DNA of 64,000 bases, from NCBI GenBank assembly GCA_001566295.1, contig KQ964245.1:935524-999523 (forward strand). Direction: 5' to 3'. The notes under the pieces were generated by a model. That model saw only the letters and a list, made by a program, of their open reading frames with translations, made no database searches and was not told the origin of the DNA. The DNA comes from Microdochium bolleyi. Its lineage: Eukaryota; Ascomycota; Sordariomycetes; Xylariales; Microdochiaceae. A program made the position numbers and the translations under genes. Shown piece after piece: positions 30,079 to 40,447 of the stretch. Positions within the stretch are counted from its first letter, which is position 1. Every line of letters begins with the position of its first letter.

Positions 30079-31794
30079 ATGGAGCGCTCTGTGTACAGGC
30101 GGTGGACCAAGGACGCCCTCGTCGGGCGCATCGAGGAGCTTGAGCAGCAGCTCAAGGCACAGGCCCAGCAGCCCTGCAAAGATGGAGAGCAGACGACGGC
30201 TGCTGCTGCAGCCACCGCCAAGCCCGTGGAGGACATGTCGTCCCCATCAACAGCAGCTCAGTACGGCGGCCTGCCGGAGCGCAGCAAGAAAACCAAGGAC
30301 AAGAAGAACACCATCGACCCGTCAAAGTACACGACGCGGTACGTGGCGTTCAAGTTCGCGTACCTCGGCAAGGAGTATGGTGGATTCGAGTACCAGGGCA
30401 GCGCGGCGCTGCCGACCATCGAGGAGGAGCTGTGGAAGGCGTTCGTCACGTCGTGCCTCATCTTCCCCAAGGGCAACCCGGATGAGGTCCGCTGGGAGGA
30501 TCCCGACTTCCAGTACTCCAAGTGCGGACGCACGGATCGGGGAGTCAGTGCTTTCGGCCAGGTCATCTGTCTCCGCGTAAGGAGTAACCGGCCACTCCCC
30601 AAGAAGAAGGATGCGGCTGTTCCTGGAGAGGACGCCGCGGAGATTGCCGCGCCCCAAGCCGCAACTGACGACAAACCGCCACGAGAGTTCAACGACTTCG
30701 AGGACGAGATCCGCTACTGCAGGATCCTCAACCGGTTGCTCCCCAAGGACATCCGGATGCTCGCCTGGTGCCCCACGACACCCGACGACTTCTCTGCGCG
30801 GCACAGCTGCACGGAGCGGCAGTACCGCTACTTCTTCACGCAGCCCGCGTTCGCGCCGATACCTACGTCACTGAACCACCCGGAGAGCAAAGAGGCCGTC
30901 AAGGACGGCTGGCTCGACATCGACCGCATGCGCGAGGCGGCCAAGAAGTTTGAGGGCCTGCACGACTTCCGCAACTTCTGCAAAATCGACGGCAGCAAGC
31001 AGCTCACCAACTTCATGCGGCGCATGTTCGAGAGCGACGTCGTCGAGGTCAAGGACAGCGCGACGGCGATGCCGTTCCTCGCACAAGCAGGCTTCCGGCC
31101 GGCAGGCTTAGCCCAGGACGCCGAGGTCTTCCCCAAGGTGTACTACTTCCACGTCCGGGGCAGCGCGTTCCTCTGGCACCAGATCCGGTGCATGATCGCG
31201 GTGCTCTTCACGGTCGCGCAGGGCCTCGAGCAGCCGGCTATCGTCGACACGCTGTTCGACGTGGAGCGGACGCCGCGCCGGCCCAACTACGTCATGGCCG
31301 ACGAGGTGCCCCTTGTGCTGTGGGACTGCGTGTTCCCCGACTCACTGATCGAGTGGGTGTACCTCGGCGAGGAGTCGCCGACGGACAAGCACAGCACGCA
31401 CGGCCTCATGCAGGACCTCTGGCAGATGTGGCGTAGCCGCAAGATGGACGAGCTGCTGGCGGGCCAGCTGCACGACCTCGTCGCGGGGCAGGGAGACTAT
31501 ACCCTGCGTCGGGACTCGCGGGCGCCCAAGCACGTAAGCCTGTCGACGCGGCAGTTTGAGGGGTCCGACGGGGCGCGGCCAGTGGGGAAATACACGCCCA
31601 TGATGAAGAAGAAGATGAACTCGTCGCCGGAGGAGGTCAATGACAAGACGGCGCAGAAGAAGGGGTACGCGAACGGCGTCGAGTACCGGGCTGCGCTCGC
31701 GGAGAAGCGCGAGGCGGCGATCGCAAAGGCTGCTGCTACGACGGAGGAACTCGAGGCCAAGATCGAGGATCTCGACCGGGAGATCGCGGCGTGA
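30079..31794 (+). CDS. PUS3: tRNA pseudouridine synthase Pus3 / Deg1 (positions 38/39)
   Basis: Pus3 is a TruA-family enzyme that isomerises uridine to pseudouridine at positions 38 and 39 of the tRNA anticodon stem. The catalytic Asp is D153 in KCGRTDRGVSAFGQV. Other family blocks are RYVAFKFAYLGKEYGGFEYQ, ILNRLLPKDIRMLAW, FSARHSCTERQYRYFF, GLHDFRNFCKID, and FHVRGSAFLWHQIRCMIAVL. The start at 30079 gives 571 residues and a short coiled coil at the N terminus (DALVGRIEELEQQLKAQ), usual in fungal Pus3. The frame extends upstream to an ATG at 29878, adding 67 residues rich in Arg, Leu and Ser that could act as a mitochondrial leader. A second coiled coil lies at the C terminus (ATTEELEAKIEDLDREI). 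No intron. It converges with PIG-H. Confidence 0.95.
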   Translation: MERSVYRRWTKDALVGRIEELEQQLKAQAQQPCKDGEQTTAAAAATAKPVEDMSSPSTAAQYGGLPERSKKTKDKKNTIDPSKYTTRYVAFKFAYLGKEYGGFEYQGSAALPTIEEELWKAFVTSCLIFPKGNPDEVRWEDPDFQYSKCGRTDRGVSAFGQVICLRVRSNRPLPKKKDAAVPGEDAAEIAAPQAATDDKPPREFNDFEDEIRYCRILNRLLPKDIRMLAWCPTTPDDFSARHSCTERQYRYFFTQPAFAPIPTSLNHPESKEAVKDGWLDIDRMREAAKKFEGLHDFRNFCKIDGSKQLTNFMRRMFESDVVEVKDSATAMPFLAQAGFRPAGLAQDAEVFPKVYYFHVRGSAFLWHQIRCMIAVLFTVAQGLEQPAIVDTLFDVERTPRRPNYVMADEVPLVLWDCVFPDSLIEWVYLGEESPTDKHSTHGLMQDLWQMWRSRKMDELLAGQLHDLVAGQGDYTLRRDSRAPKHVSLSTRQFEGSDGARPVGKYTPMMKKKMNSSPEEVNDKTAQKKGYANGVEYRAALAEKREAAIAKAAATTEELEAKIEDLDREIAA

Positions 31795-31956
31795 GTGTAA
31801 GTGGCGTCAATGTGAGCCACTCACAGGAACGATACCACCTTTTCCCCAGGACATCAGTCTCAACACATCAGCAGGGTAGACAAAATTTGGGGTATCATTC
31901 TAGATCTAGACGCTCAAGTGAATTTAGCAATGCCAACACATCAGTGTCGAAGCACC

Positions 31957-32853
31957 TCAGCGGCCTTTCACAGGTGACCCCTCCTTCTCAGGCGACCCCG
32001 TGCCACTCAACCGCTTCGTCCCTGCACCACCAATCCCCCACCGTCCGCCGTTTTGCTGCTGCTGCTCGTACAAGCACCTCCTCAGGCCCCTCCACACCTT
32101 CTCCACGACCTCCGGCCGGGGCAGCAGCTGCGGGAAGACCACCACGACGTCCTCCTCACCCTCCACGATGACGATGAGGTAGTGCCGGACCTCGAAGCCG
32201 CGGAACGCCTCGTTGATGAGCACGTCTTGGATCTTCTCGGTGGGTATGAAGCGCGTCACCGAGCTGCCCAGTACCGTGGCCGCGGAGGAGCTCGTCTGGA
32301 TCCCCAGGCCGCGCAGGACGAGGAGGCGCTCCTCGGTGTGGATCCGCCGCAGGACGAGGTAGTACAGTGCCAGGAGATATACCGGCGGGAGGGCGAGCCA
32401 GGGAAGCAGGGCTGTCGTCGTCATTGTTGTCGTCGTCGTCGTCGCTGTTGAACTCGTGGCGGCGGCGGCGGCGGCTGGGGAGATGATACCCACCGCAGCG
32501 ACCGCGAGATCCCGCGCCGCTCGGCCCGCCGCGGTGGAGTGCAGGACGTGGTATATCGTGTACCAGACGAACTCTTCGGAGAACACGGACGGTCTCGTCG
32601 CCATCTTCGTGGGGTAGCCGAGGCGGGTGAAGCTGCTGCTGTCGCCGGCTGTCGTCGTGGTCGAAAACGGGGAGACGTCCCAGGTCGCGAAGAGCACTAG
32701 GACGATGCCCAACCCCAGCAGCACTCGCAGGGAGTACACGGAGTACAGGAGCACGCGCAGGGGCGTGGTGAGCGCCGGCCGCGTCGTGACGATGAACTCG
32801 ACGGTCGTGGGCGAGGGGCGGCGCGTCCGCAGGTAGGGGCGTGTCGTGAGCAT
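31957..32853 (-). CDS. GPI15: GPI-GlcNAc transferase subunit PIG-H / Gpi15
   Basis: PIG-H is part of the ER complex that transfers GlcNAc to phosphatidylinositol, the first step of GPI anchor synthesis. The ATG at 32853 opens MLTTRPYLRTRRPSPTTVEF and gives 298 residues. Two hydrophobic segments follow (SLRVLLGLGIVLVLFA and LLPWLALPPVYLLALYYLVL) with a Thr/Ala-rich low-complexity insert between them. The C-terminal PIG-H domain (about 170-270) contains HTEERLLVLRGLGIQTSS, RFIPTEKIQDVLINEAFRG and a YLIVIVEGEEDVVVVFP core. The frame is open to an upstream ATG at 33018 (353 residues in total); I prefer the downstream start because the extra 55 residues are unlike the domain. It converges with PUS3, only 162 bp between stops. 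Confidence 0.88.
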   Translation of the reverse strand: MLTTRPYLRTRRPSPTTVEFIVTTRPALTTPLRVLLYSVYSLRVLLGLGIVLVLFATWDVSPFSTTTTAGDSSSFTRLGYPTKMATRPSVFSEEFVWYTIYHVLHSTAAGRAARDLAVAAVGIISPAAAAAATSSTATTTTTTMTTTALLPWLALPPVYLLALYYLVLRRIHTEERLLVLRGLGIQTSSSAATVLGSSVTRFIPTEKIQDVLINEAFRGFEVRHYLIVIVEGEEDVVVVFPQLLPRPEVVEKVWRGLRRCLYEQQQQNGGRWGIGGAGTKRLSGTGSPEKEGSPVKGR

Positions 32854-34268
32854 TGTTGCGGTGGGTATGGGGGTGTCGTGCTGGCTGAACAGCTTAGCTC
32901 GTGGGCGTGTGGACGTTACCGTGATCTCATCGTCGCGGTTCGGCCTGGCAACGAATGGCAGAGGATAAGGTAGTCTTGCGTGGAACTCGAACGTTGGTTG
33001 ACCTTGCAAACAATACACCTTGTGTCAGAGTGTACAGGTGGAGAGGGGCCACGGCACGGCCCCGTCGTCACAACTCTTATCGATATATTATCCTCCACGA
33101 CGATGGTTCGAATCGCAGGTTTGCTGCTCCTTTCCCACGAGCACAAAAAGGCAGCACATGAGCCACACTTCGATTGGCGCATCCAGTGTGCTTCGACAGT
33201 ATCGAAGACGTCGGTCTTTCGATTCTGGGAAATCTCCGAACGCACAATGGTCGGGCAAAAAGAAATAACGGAGTTGACAATCTCCATCCCAACCAACCAT
33301 CCCACATCCTCGAGCCGACGTGATCCACCGAGCTATGCGACGGGGGAGATACTCTGCAGTGTAAGACCACCCTGAAGTGTGCTCTCCATGTCTGAGGACC
33401 ATCTAGTCAACGCTGGTTACCCAAGCGGATAGGCGGCCACCGCAGCATCCTCGGTGGGCGCGGCGTCGAGGGATCTAACGGAAGTGGTGCGGCTAGCTGG
33501 GAGTAACAAGCGCCTTCAACCAAATTGACCATTACAGTCGGAAGTGTGGGCTCTTATTTGGACTTATAAAGGGTTGGTGATTGTGGGTCCCAGGAGCAGG
33601 GCTGCTCCACCACCACTCTTGTAGACTCAACATGGCTTTACATTCCCTCCCAGAGCAGCTGGATCAAGCATCATATCGTGATGAACGGCACAGGCAACAA
33701 TATGTATTCAAGCTTATAATAATCTCAACTCAAAATCAAAATCGCAGGAAACTTCAATTAAAAAGAACAGCGCGAAATGTCGAAAAACAAAATCGCCGCG
33801 AGGCAACATTGTATCGTTGAGAAAAGCCGAAAGAAAAATGTAGATGGAAAACTGAAGAAGACAAGAGAGACATGATGTTCGGCCACACACGGCGAGGAAG
33901 CAGACCTTTTGGAAGACAAAGGATCATAAGTCAAGGGGTTGGACGCCCCTTCGACATCCTTCCTCCCAGAAAGGCCGCCGTGCGAAAGAATACAGGGCTA
34001 TGAGTGAGTATATAATCCATCGCGAGCAGTCTTTTTGTGTATCATCTTCCGTGCAATTGACAGCCAAGTGATCTTGTTTTCCGCGTGGCCATGCCCCTTG
34101 TAGAAAGCTCCAAGTTCATAAAGTCGTTAAAGGTGGTGGGTGTGAATCAAAGTACAGTTGCGTAAAAAGCAGAATTTGAAGGAGCTACCGTAAAGCAAAT
34201 GCTTCGCGCAAAACATTGGTCTGTCGGATAAGTACCATCAAAGCAGGACATGGTCCAGGGCTGCCACA
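32854..34268. other. Intergenic region, WD40 gene 3' side to PIG-H promoter
   Basis: These 1.4 kb lie between two minus-strand genes. The part from about 33650 to 34260 is AT-rich and probably holds the long 3' UTR of the WD40 gene. A TATAAAG element at 33565 on the + strand has no gene downstream of it. Near 33115 a GGTTCGAATC sequence resembles a tRNA B box, but no cloverleaf fits. No gene is called. Confidence 0.4.
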
Positions 34269-37200
34269 TCAGATCATCTCACTCTCGAGAAGACCGGTGC
34301 CGGAGCCCTGCTGCTTGTGGTAGTTCGCCCGGACCTCGCGAGGGTGTCGCTCGACCTGCTGCTGCTGCTGCTGTAGCTGGTACTGCTGGGCGGCGGCGAC
34401 TGCATGCGCATTGAAGCTTATGGGCGGCGGGGCGGGAATGCTTTCATAGGGAGAAGTGGTGGCATCGGGAGACTTCTGGCGGGTCAAGATCGAGTCGTTG
34501 CGGCCGCGGCTCGCAGATCTCATGCGGTCAGTGGCGCGGGAGAAGCGGCCCGCGAGACTGTTGCCTGTCTCGGTGATGCTGCGCCCGCGTCTGTGACCGT
34601 TCCGAGACGATGGAGGGGCCGGGGCTGCAATGATGGGGACACTGGCATCGCTGATCGGGACAGCGGTAGGGATCTGAGGCTTCTCGTCCTCGTCCATGAC
34701 AATCTCGATTGTGCCACCTGTCGGGCCACCGCCATAGACAGTAGGCTTGAGTCCTTGAAGGGGAGCCGGAGGAGGTGGCGGCGGAATCGCCAGGTGCTGC
34801 AACTCGTGGAGAACAGGAGGCGCAGGTGGGGGTGGAGGTGGCGGCGGGATCTGGTCATCACGAGAGATCCTCCTGGCGTGCTTCGAACCGATGATGAGCT
34901 CGTCAATAGCCATCATGCCTGTGGCGTTGGCATCGGTGCTCATCTTCCTCGACATGGAACCCGCACGCTGCTGGCGACGAGTGTGCATGCCCTCTTCAGG
35001 GATAGGGGCAGACATGCACCTTTCAATGAACGGCCGCGCAGGTGGCGAGTACACAGTGGATGGCAACAAAGTCAGAGGAGCCACCGATTTCTCAGGCGAG
35101 GCGCTGACACGCTCGGGTGCCCGTTCGGGCGACTGCTGGCCGGAGGATCCGGGCGATGTGCGCGCCGAGGCGGGAATAGCTGGGACCTTTGGAACCTCGG
35201 AGGGAGTGTTATCAAACTTGAGTCGCATCGCCTTGGGCGTTGCCGGAAGTCCGATTGTGGGCCGGTTGCCACTCCGCGCATAAGAACTCCGTGTCGGGTC
35301 TGCGGTGTGGCTACGAACGATAGGATCTCTATACGTAGTCGAGGGAAGCTCGAAAGCACTCGGAGCACGGTCGAGAATTGGTGAAAGATGATCGGGAAGA
35401 GGGATGGGAGGAGCAGACGGCCGCCGGGCAAGGGACTTGCGTCGCTCTTCGAGCTCCCGGGCTGCGGCTTCCTTCTTGAGCTGTCTCTCGGTCATGATGG
35501 CCTTGAGATCACCGGTGCGCGAGACACTTCGCTGTCTTAGGGGCAACGAGGGTTCTGGCAGCGCTGGGGTCTTAGTCCTCCGCTGACTCTCAGATCTCTC
35601 GCCTCGCCTTCCGACGGCAGGTGACTGCGGGTCTCTGATGCTGGCACTGCGGTTGTGCCGGTTCCTGAAGGCCTCTTGTGCCTCGAGAGCGGCACGGTAG
35701 TCCTCATCGTCGTCAGAGCCATACACGTGGGGGGCTGACAGAGGGACCGGCGAGGTAGGAGATCGCTGCTGATCCGTCAAGCCGTGGATGTTGCTGCGTC
35801 CACGCAGGTCGAGAGCTGGAGGTCTACGCTCTGGGCTCGCCCGTCGTCGGCTTGAAGCCCGACTCGACACGCGGGACCGTTGCGGTGATATCCTTCTGAT
35901 TACACTCGACTTGCGGGCAGTGGGAGGGTCCCTCGGATCAAGGTCCAGTGGCAGAACAGCATCGTCATCAAGTCCTGTGTCATACATTTTGGGCGTGCTC
36001 AAGTTGATCAGATCCTCAGGCGACATGGGGATGGGAGACGTTGGAGACTGCTTGCCAGGCTTGGGGGTGCGCTGACGAGCAACTGATCGGCCGCGGTCAT
36101 CATACATCTCTGGCATCGCAGGTCGGCGAGTGCGGCTGTTGTCCCGGCTCCGAGCCCCGCGGTCGTCCTGGCGAGTGCTGCTCCGCTCTCGACTGCGCGC
36201 CTTCTTGTACGCGTTTGCGGTGTCAAGGCTCGAGATGTACTCGTGTCTGCTTCTGCCTGTGGCGTTGCTCCTGTAGCTGCGGCCGCCTGCGCTCGACTGG
36301 GATGTCACAGAGCTCGCGACAGATCCTGCGACCGAACCGGGTCCACGCCGACGAGTTGGCCAGTGGAACCGGGCCGAAGTACCAGTCTGCTCAGGAGATG
36401 TGACTTCGCTCTGTGCCGCCTCGAGAGATTGCAGCTGGAGCTCCATCCCTTCAGGCCTGCGCTCACGAGCACCGTTTCTGCTGTTACGGCCTTTCGCCAA
36501 CAGAGCCTGGAACGACTCGGGAGAAGGAGAGGGCATCGGGGCATCCTTGGGGCGGTGGTTCTCGCGCATCATCATGGGACTAGCGGTCGAGGCACGGGCA
36601 AGTGTCAAACCCGGGTTGTACGGCTCCTCAGTCGAAGCTCGCCTGGCGTGGCCTGGGCGTTGGCTTGCACTCGTGTCTTCGGCCGCATGTTTAGGAACGA
36701 GAAGGTCCCGTGAACGGTCCATAACGGCTGGAATTGGGTTAGGAAGTTCGCCAATGGAAGGCAGGCGCTTGCGACCGAAGCCTGTTGGTGGCAGTGCTGT
36801 GGAAGGCGTGTTGAAGGCACTCCGGTCAGAGGGTCGGATCAGAGCAGTGGCAGGTTCACGAGCACCGGGTGTGGTTGCCGACTCAATGATAGGTGTCATG
36901 CCCACGGCAATCGGAGTCTGGCCGTCGTCTCCCGCAAAGAACTTGGACTTCTTTGTCTGGTCACCGAATGAGGTGATCAGCTTCAGCGCCGAGGTCTTGG
37001 CGATACTGCGCTGCGGGCCAAAGTTCGTCCCTGGAGGAGATAGTGGCGGGCTCAAAATCTCAGGAATGCTTGGGTGCATGCTCTGGAAAGTGACCTGGGC
37101 AGCAGACGGAGAAGCCCACGGCTCCGAGGATTCCTGCCCAGAACAGGCGAAACTGGTTGCTAGTTAGCAGTATTCAGATATGTCACTATTTTTAGAAAGT

Positions 37201-39545
37201 ACATACCATCTGATAGCCAGCTGTTGCTGGCCGTGTTGGACCGCGAATTCACCCCATTTCTTGATGACCTGCGCCTGTCTTTCCCAGACGCTGGGAAAGA
37301 ACAGACACAGGAGAATGAGTGCTTCCATGTACTTCCTGTGGGAGACATAGATCTCGATGGCGTCATTGTGGTCGCCCATGCCGAGCATGATCGTGGCTGC
37401 CGCGTGCAAGTCGCCGTTCTCAAGCAGCCTCTGCACGTAGGCACGGCCAAGCTTGTGCTGCGAAGCCTGTCCTCCTATTCCGCTGAGAGCCAACAACATC
37501 CAATCAGACGATGTCATGTTCTCAGAAGTTGCGGTCATCACGTCAGAGTCGATGTCGCCCAGCCATTTCGACAGCAAGATCCGGCTCGGCGAGCCCGTTG
37601 GGTGCCGCGAAAGCTCATCTCTCACTAGGTCTTCGACTTCCTTGTTCCACCCAAAGATGATGTTCAGCATCTGGCGACGAAGGTCATCGTTGGTCGACCG
37701 GCTGTGATCCATAGCGGGCGTTCTCTTGTATGGGACGTCGTGCAGCCTACTCCTGGTGAATTTAAAAAGATCCTGAACCTTGTTGTCCTCGGGGCTGCGC
37801 GGCAGCTCATTCCTCAACCTCGACGGCTTGTGGCGCGAAGACCGGGTTGACGACGTGATGGATGCGGAGCCTACACTGCTGATGGAGTACGCATCCTTGT
37901 CGCCGTATGGTGGATGTGCAGATGATCTAAGCGACGAACCGGCTGAGATGTAAGTGTTTTCCGTCATACCGCGAGAGACGACCGACGGAGCACGGCGCCC
38001 GCGAGTGCCCGAATTCACCGATGACTTCGAGATAGTAGATGAGGCTGCACTGCGGCTAGACATCGATGGAGCGTAGCTGTCGTTGCCATAGTAGTCCTGC
38101 TCATAACTATCATAGCCAGGCTCAGTATGCCGGGCTATCCTCGCAAGAGGGGACATGTGGTCCTCGTCGCTTTCAGAGACGATAGCATCATTTGGCACCG
38201 ATGCCCCAGAATCGGACTCGGTGCCGATTATCACGACGCCTTGCTCTGGTTGCTCCTCAATAGACACAGGCGGTGAGGGAGGCAACAAGTTCGCCGGATG
38301 TTGAACGTTGTTGACCATCAATGAAGGCATGTTCAGGTCGAACTGTTGCACAGTGTTGTTGGCACCGAGGGTAAACAAGGTCGCTCCGGGCCCATACACA
38401 GCAAGGCCACGAACATGGTCGAGTGTCGGCACATTATCATGAGTGACGTGTTTTGTGCGAACGTCCCATGAGAGTGTCTCACTGCAGAGTCGAGGGTTGT
38501 TAGTAAACGCCTCTCACAAGAATAAGAGGAGTCCTTCACATACTTGCTGGAAAACTGGATGATGCGGCCGTTTTTGGACCACCCCATCCAGTTCGGGCCG
38601 TCCTGGTACGAGTCTGACTTTTTCAGAATCCGTACAATCTTCGCAGGGTCATCACTGTTGTACGACTTTGACACACTCCACACTCTGAGGTCCCCATCGT
38701 TAGTCTGCACCGCCAGCATATCGGCCTTCTGCCGCGACGATGACGCGTGCCACGATAATGTGACAATTGGCGATGGTGCGCGGTTTGTGCTAAGGTTGTG
38801 CAGTATTGTAAACCGTGGTTGCAAAGTCGCAATCAAGAGCGAGCCATTTTGGTAACTATGGCATGTTGTCAGCACGTTCTCCAAAGACTCACATAGTTCG
38901 CAGAGACTTACCCGATGGCGAATGTCCGACAGTCAGCCGCTGGGGCAAGTGCAGTGATCGCAATCTGATCTATTGTGCGGGCTGAGATATGCTCCGAGGT
39001 TGTCGGCTCGAAGAGGATGACGTTTCCTTGTGTATTGCCGAATGCGACGTTGCCATTACGCATCCACGCAGCGCATGTCAGAGTCTCGTATGATGCGAAG
39101 CGAGCAACCTCGTCCCCGGTCATAAGATCCCAGACGATCGCTGTCATCTCGGCATCGTAACTGACGACTAGTCGGCCAGCACCGATATCACTCTGTGTAT
39201 CCACGGCGAGAAGCTGGACCTCAGACGAATGCCGGGAGAATCTCCTCTCGATTGTGAGGCTGTCGTGGTGTGCAACGACCACGGAGTTGCCCTCTGGGAT
39301 TATGGTCAGCACCACTTCCAGGGAGAGGCATTTCAGCTCAAGCGGTCAAGGTCAGCAATTCACTTACGACCGTAGAGAAACATAGATGCTGTGGCTGCAG
39401 TGGGCTCGAAGTATCGCATAAGTGCGTTTGGCGAGGAAAAGTCTTTTTGAGCAGGCGCCATTTCTGGCTTTCTCGACGAGCGCCCTGACGAGCTCATCGA
39501 AGCATTGCGATGGCGCGACATCGCCTGGTGGCTAGCGGACGACAT
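34269..39545 (-). CDS. Large fungal WD40-repeat / helical / Ser-Pro-rich protein, 1683 residues, function unknown
   Basis: Five exons join in frame: 39545..39368, 39314..38912, 38855..38544, 38481..37207 and 37152..34269. The introns are 53-62 nt with GTAAGT or GTATGT donors and AAG, TAG, CAG and CAG acceptors. Exons 1-4 start with a Ser-rich leader and WD40-like blades (RLVVSYDAEMTAIVWDLMTG, GNVAFGNTQGNVILFEP, LAVQTNDGDLRVWSVS, TLFTLGANNTVQQFDL). After a disordered linker, residues about 535-735 form a helical region (LNIIFGWNKEVEDLVRDELS, LENGDLHAAATIMLGMGDH), like the solenoid of coat or tethering proteins. The acceptor before exon 5 was chosen because it restores CFACSGQESSEPWASP. The remaining 940 residues are Ser/Arg/Pro-rich, with poly-Pro tracts near 1490-1525. 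I know this layout only from uncharacterised fungal proteins; trafficking is a guess. Confidence 0.85.
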
Positions 39546-40440
39546 CGTCCTTTTGTGCGCCTGCGATTTGTGATCCAGAGTCCTTCAGTCAGTCCAAGTT
39601 GTTCGGCGGTAAGAAGATCGTTGCACTACCGAAGCTGTCTCAAATGTCGGTGCTATACGGTCGTGACGTAGGCGTCGGAAGTACTGACCTCTGGCAGCGA
39701 CTATCTCTTTGAGATGAGTTGCTATATGACCTGGCAAGCGGGGAAACGCTACACGATTCCGGACCCGGACATCACACGCAACACCAAGAGCTGCCCGTTC
39801 CCGGGAAAACGAGCAAGACCCCTTCAATTCTTTCTGTCCACAGAATATGCCTCCAAATCTGCCTGCTGAGGGTGTCGGTAGCTTGACCGGAGTCGACCCT
39901 TTGGAATATTATGTCTTCGATGTCGCAGCGTTGGTTCCGCCGAGTGGGCGTCAACAGCGAGGCGCTTGACTAGGGCCTCGTGTGACTGCTTGGGCTGTGC
40001 GCGGAAAGCTGAGCCGTGGTGACGATAGCGAGATGTCGCGACGCAATGCCGATTGGGGCCAGGAAGTGTGGTAGATGCGTCGTGCGAGGTGGCACAAGGC
40101 GGGCGAAGGCGTGTTTTAGATCCTCGTGGGAGGACGACAGAGCTGCGCGAGCAGTGTGAGACTCTATTGGGACGTTGGGCTGGGAGGCGCTTAGGAATGC
40201 AGTGCAAGTCGGGACACGATGGAAGTTGTGGAGGCGAGGAACCCGACGGGGAGGACGTTGAGTTGTGAAAGGCAAAAAGAAAAGTCGCCAAAGCCACGCA
40301 GGTCCGAGACAGGGCGGCAGGAGAGAGGGAACTCGGAACAGGAGTCGGCCAGGAGAACGAGGGCATAAGTCACGTATCACTGGTGTCGAGGTTCAGCGCC
40401 TAACGGAGGCGGTTCTGCGCTGTAAGTGGTCCAGGGCGCA
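39546..40440. promoter_or_regulatory. Upstream region of the WD40 gene
   Basis: These 895 bp precede the WD40 gene start. Open frames on both strands here lack coding character. The AGTCACGTATCACTG stretch near 40369 contains CACGT, a common core for bHLH or bZIP factors. No TATA box faces the WD40 gene. Confidence 0.35.
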
Positions 40441-40447
40441 TATAAAA
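40441..40447 (+). promoter_or_regulatory. Consensus TATA box facing a gene-free region
   Basis: GCATATAAAAGGCG contains TATAAAA with GC-rich flanks, a near-ideal TATA box on the + strand. No coding frame I trust follows it. It would direct a transcript starting near 40470-40500 into the gene desert, possibly a non-coding RNA. Confidence 0.4.

Noticed and set aside
33090..33130. tRNA B-box-like GGTTCGAATC
   Set aside because: No A box at the right distance and no acceptor stem or cloverleaf fits.
34404..35384. Frame of 326 codons antisense to the WD40 gene
   Set aside because: A shadow of exon 5; Arg/Gly-rich and without motif.
37153..37206. Alternative WD40-gene junctions using GTACTT as donor with the GGGCAG acceptor
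   Set aside because: It keeps frame, but the GTATGT donor with the ACCAG acceptor also keeps frame and restores the better family-like sequence CFACSGQESSEPW.
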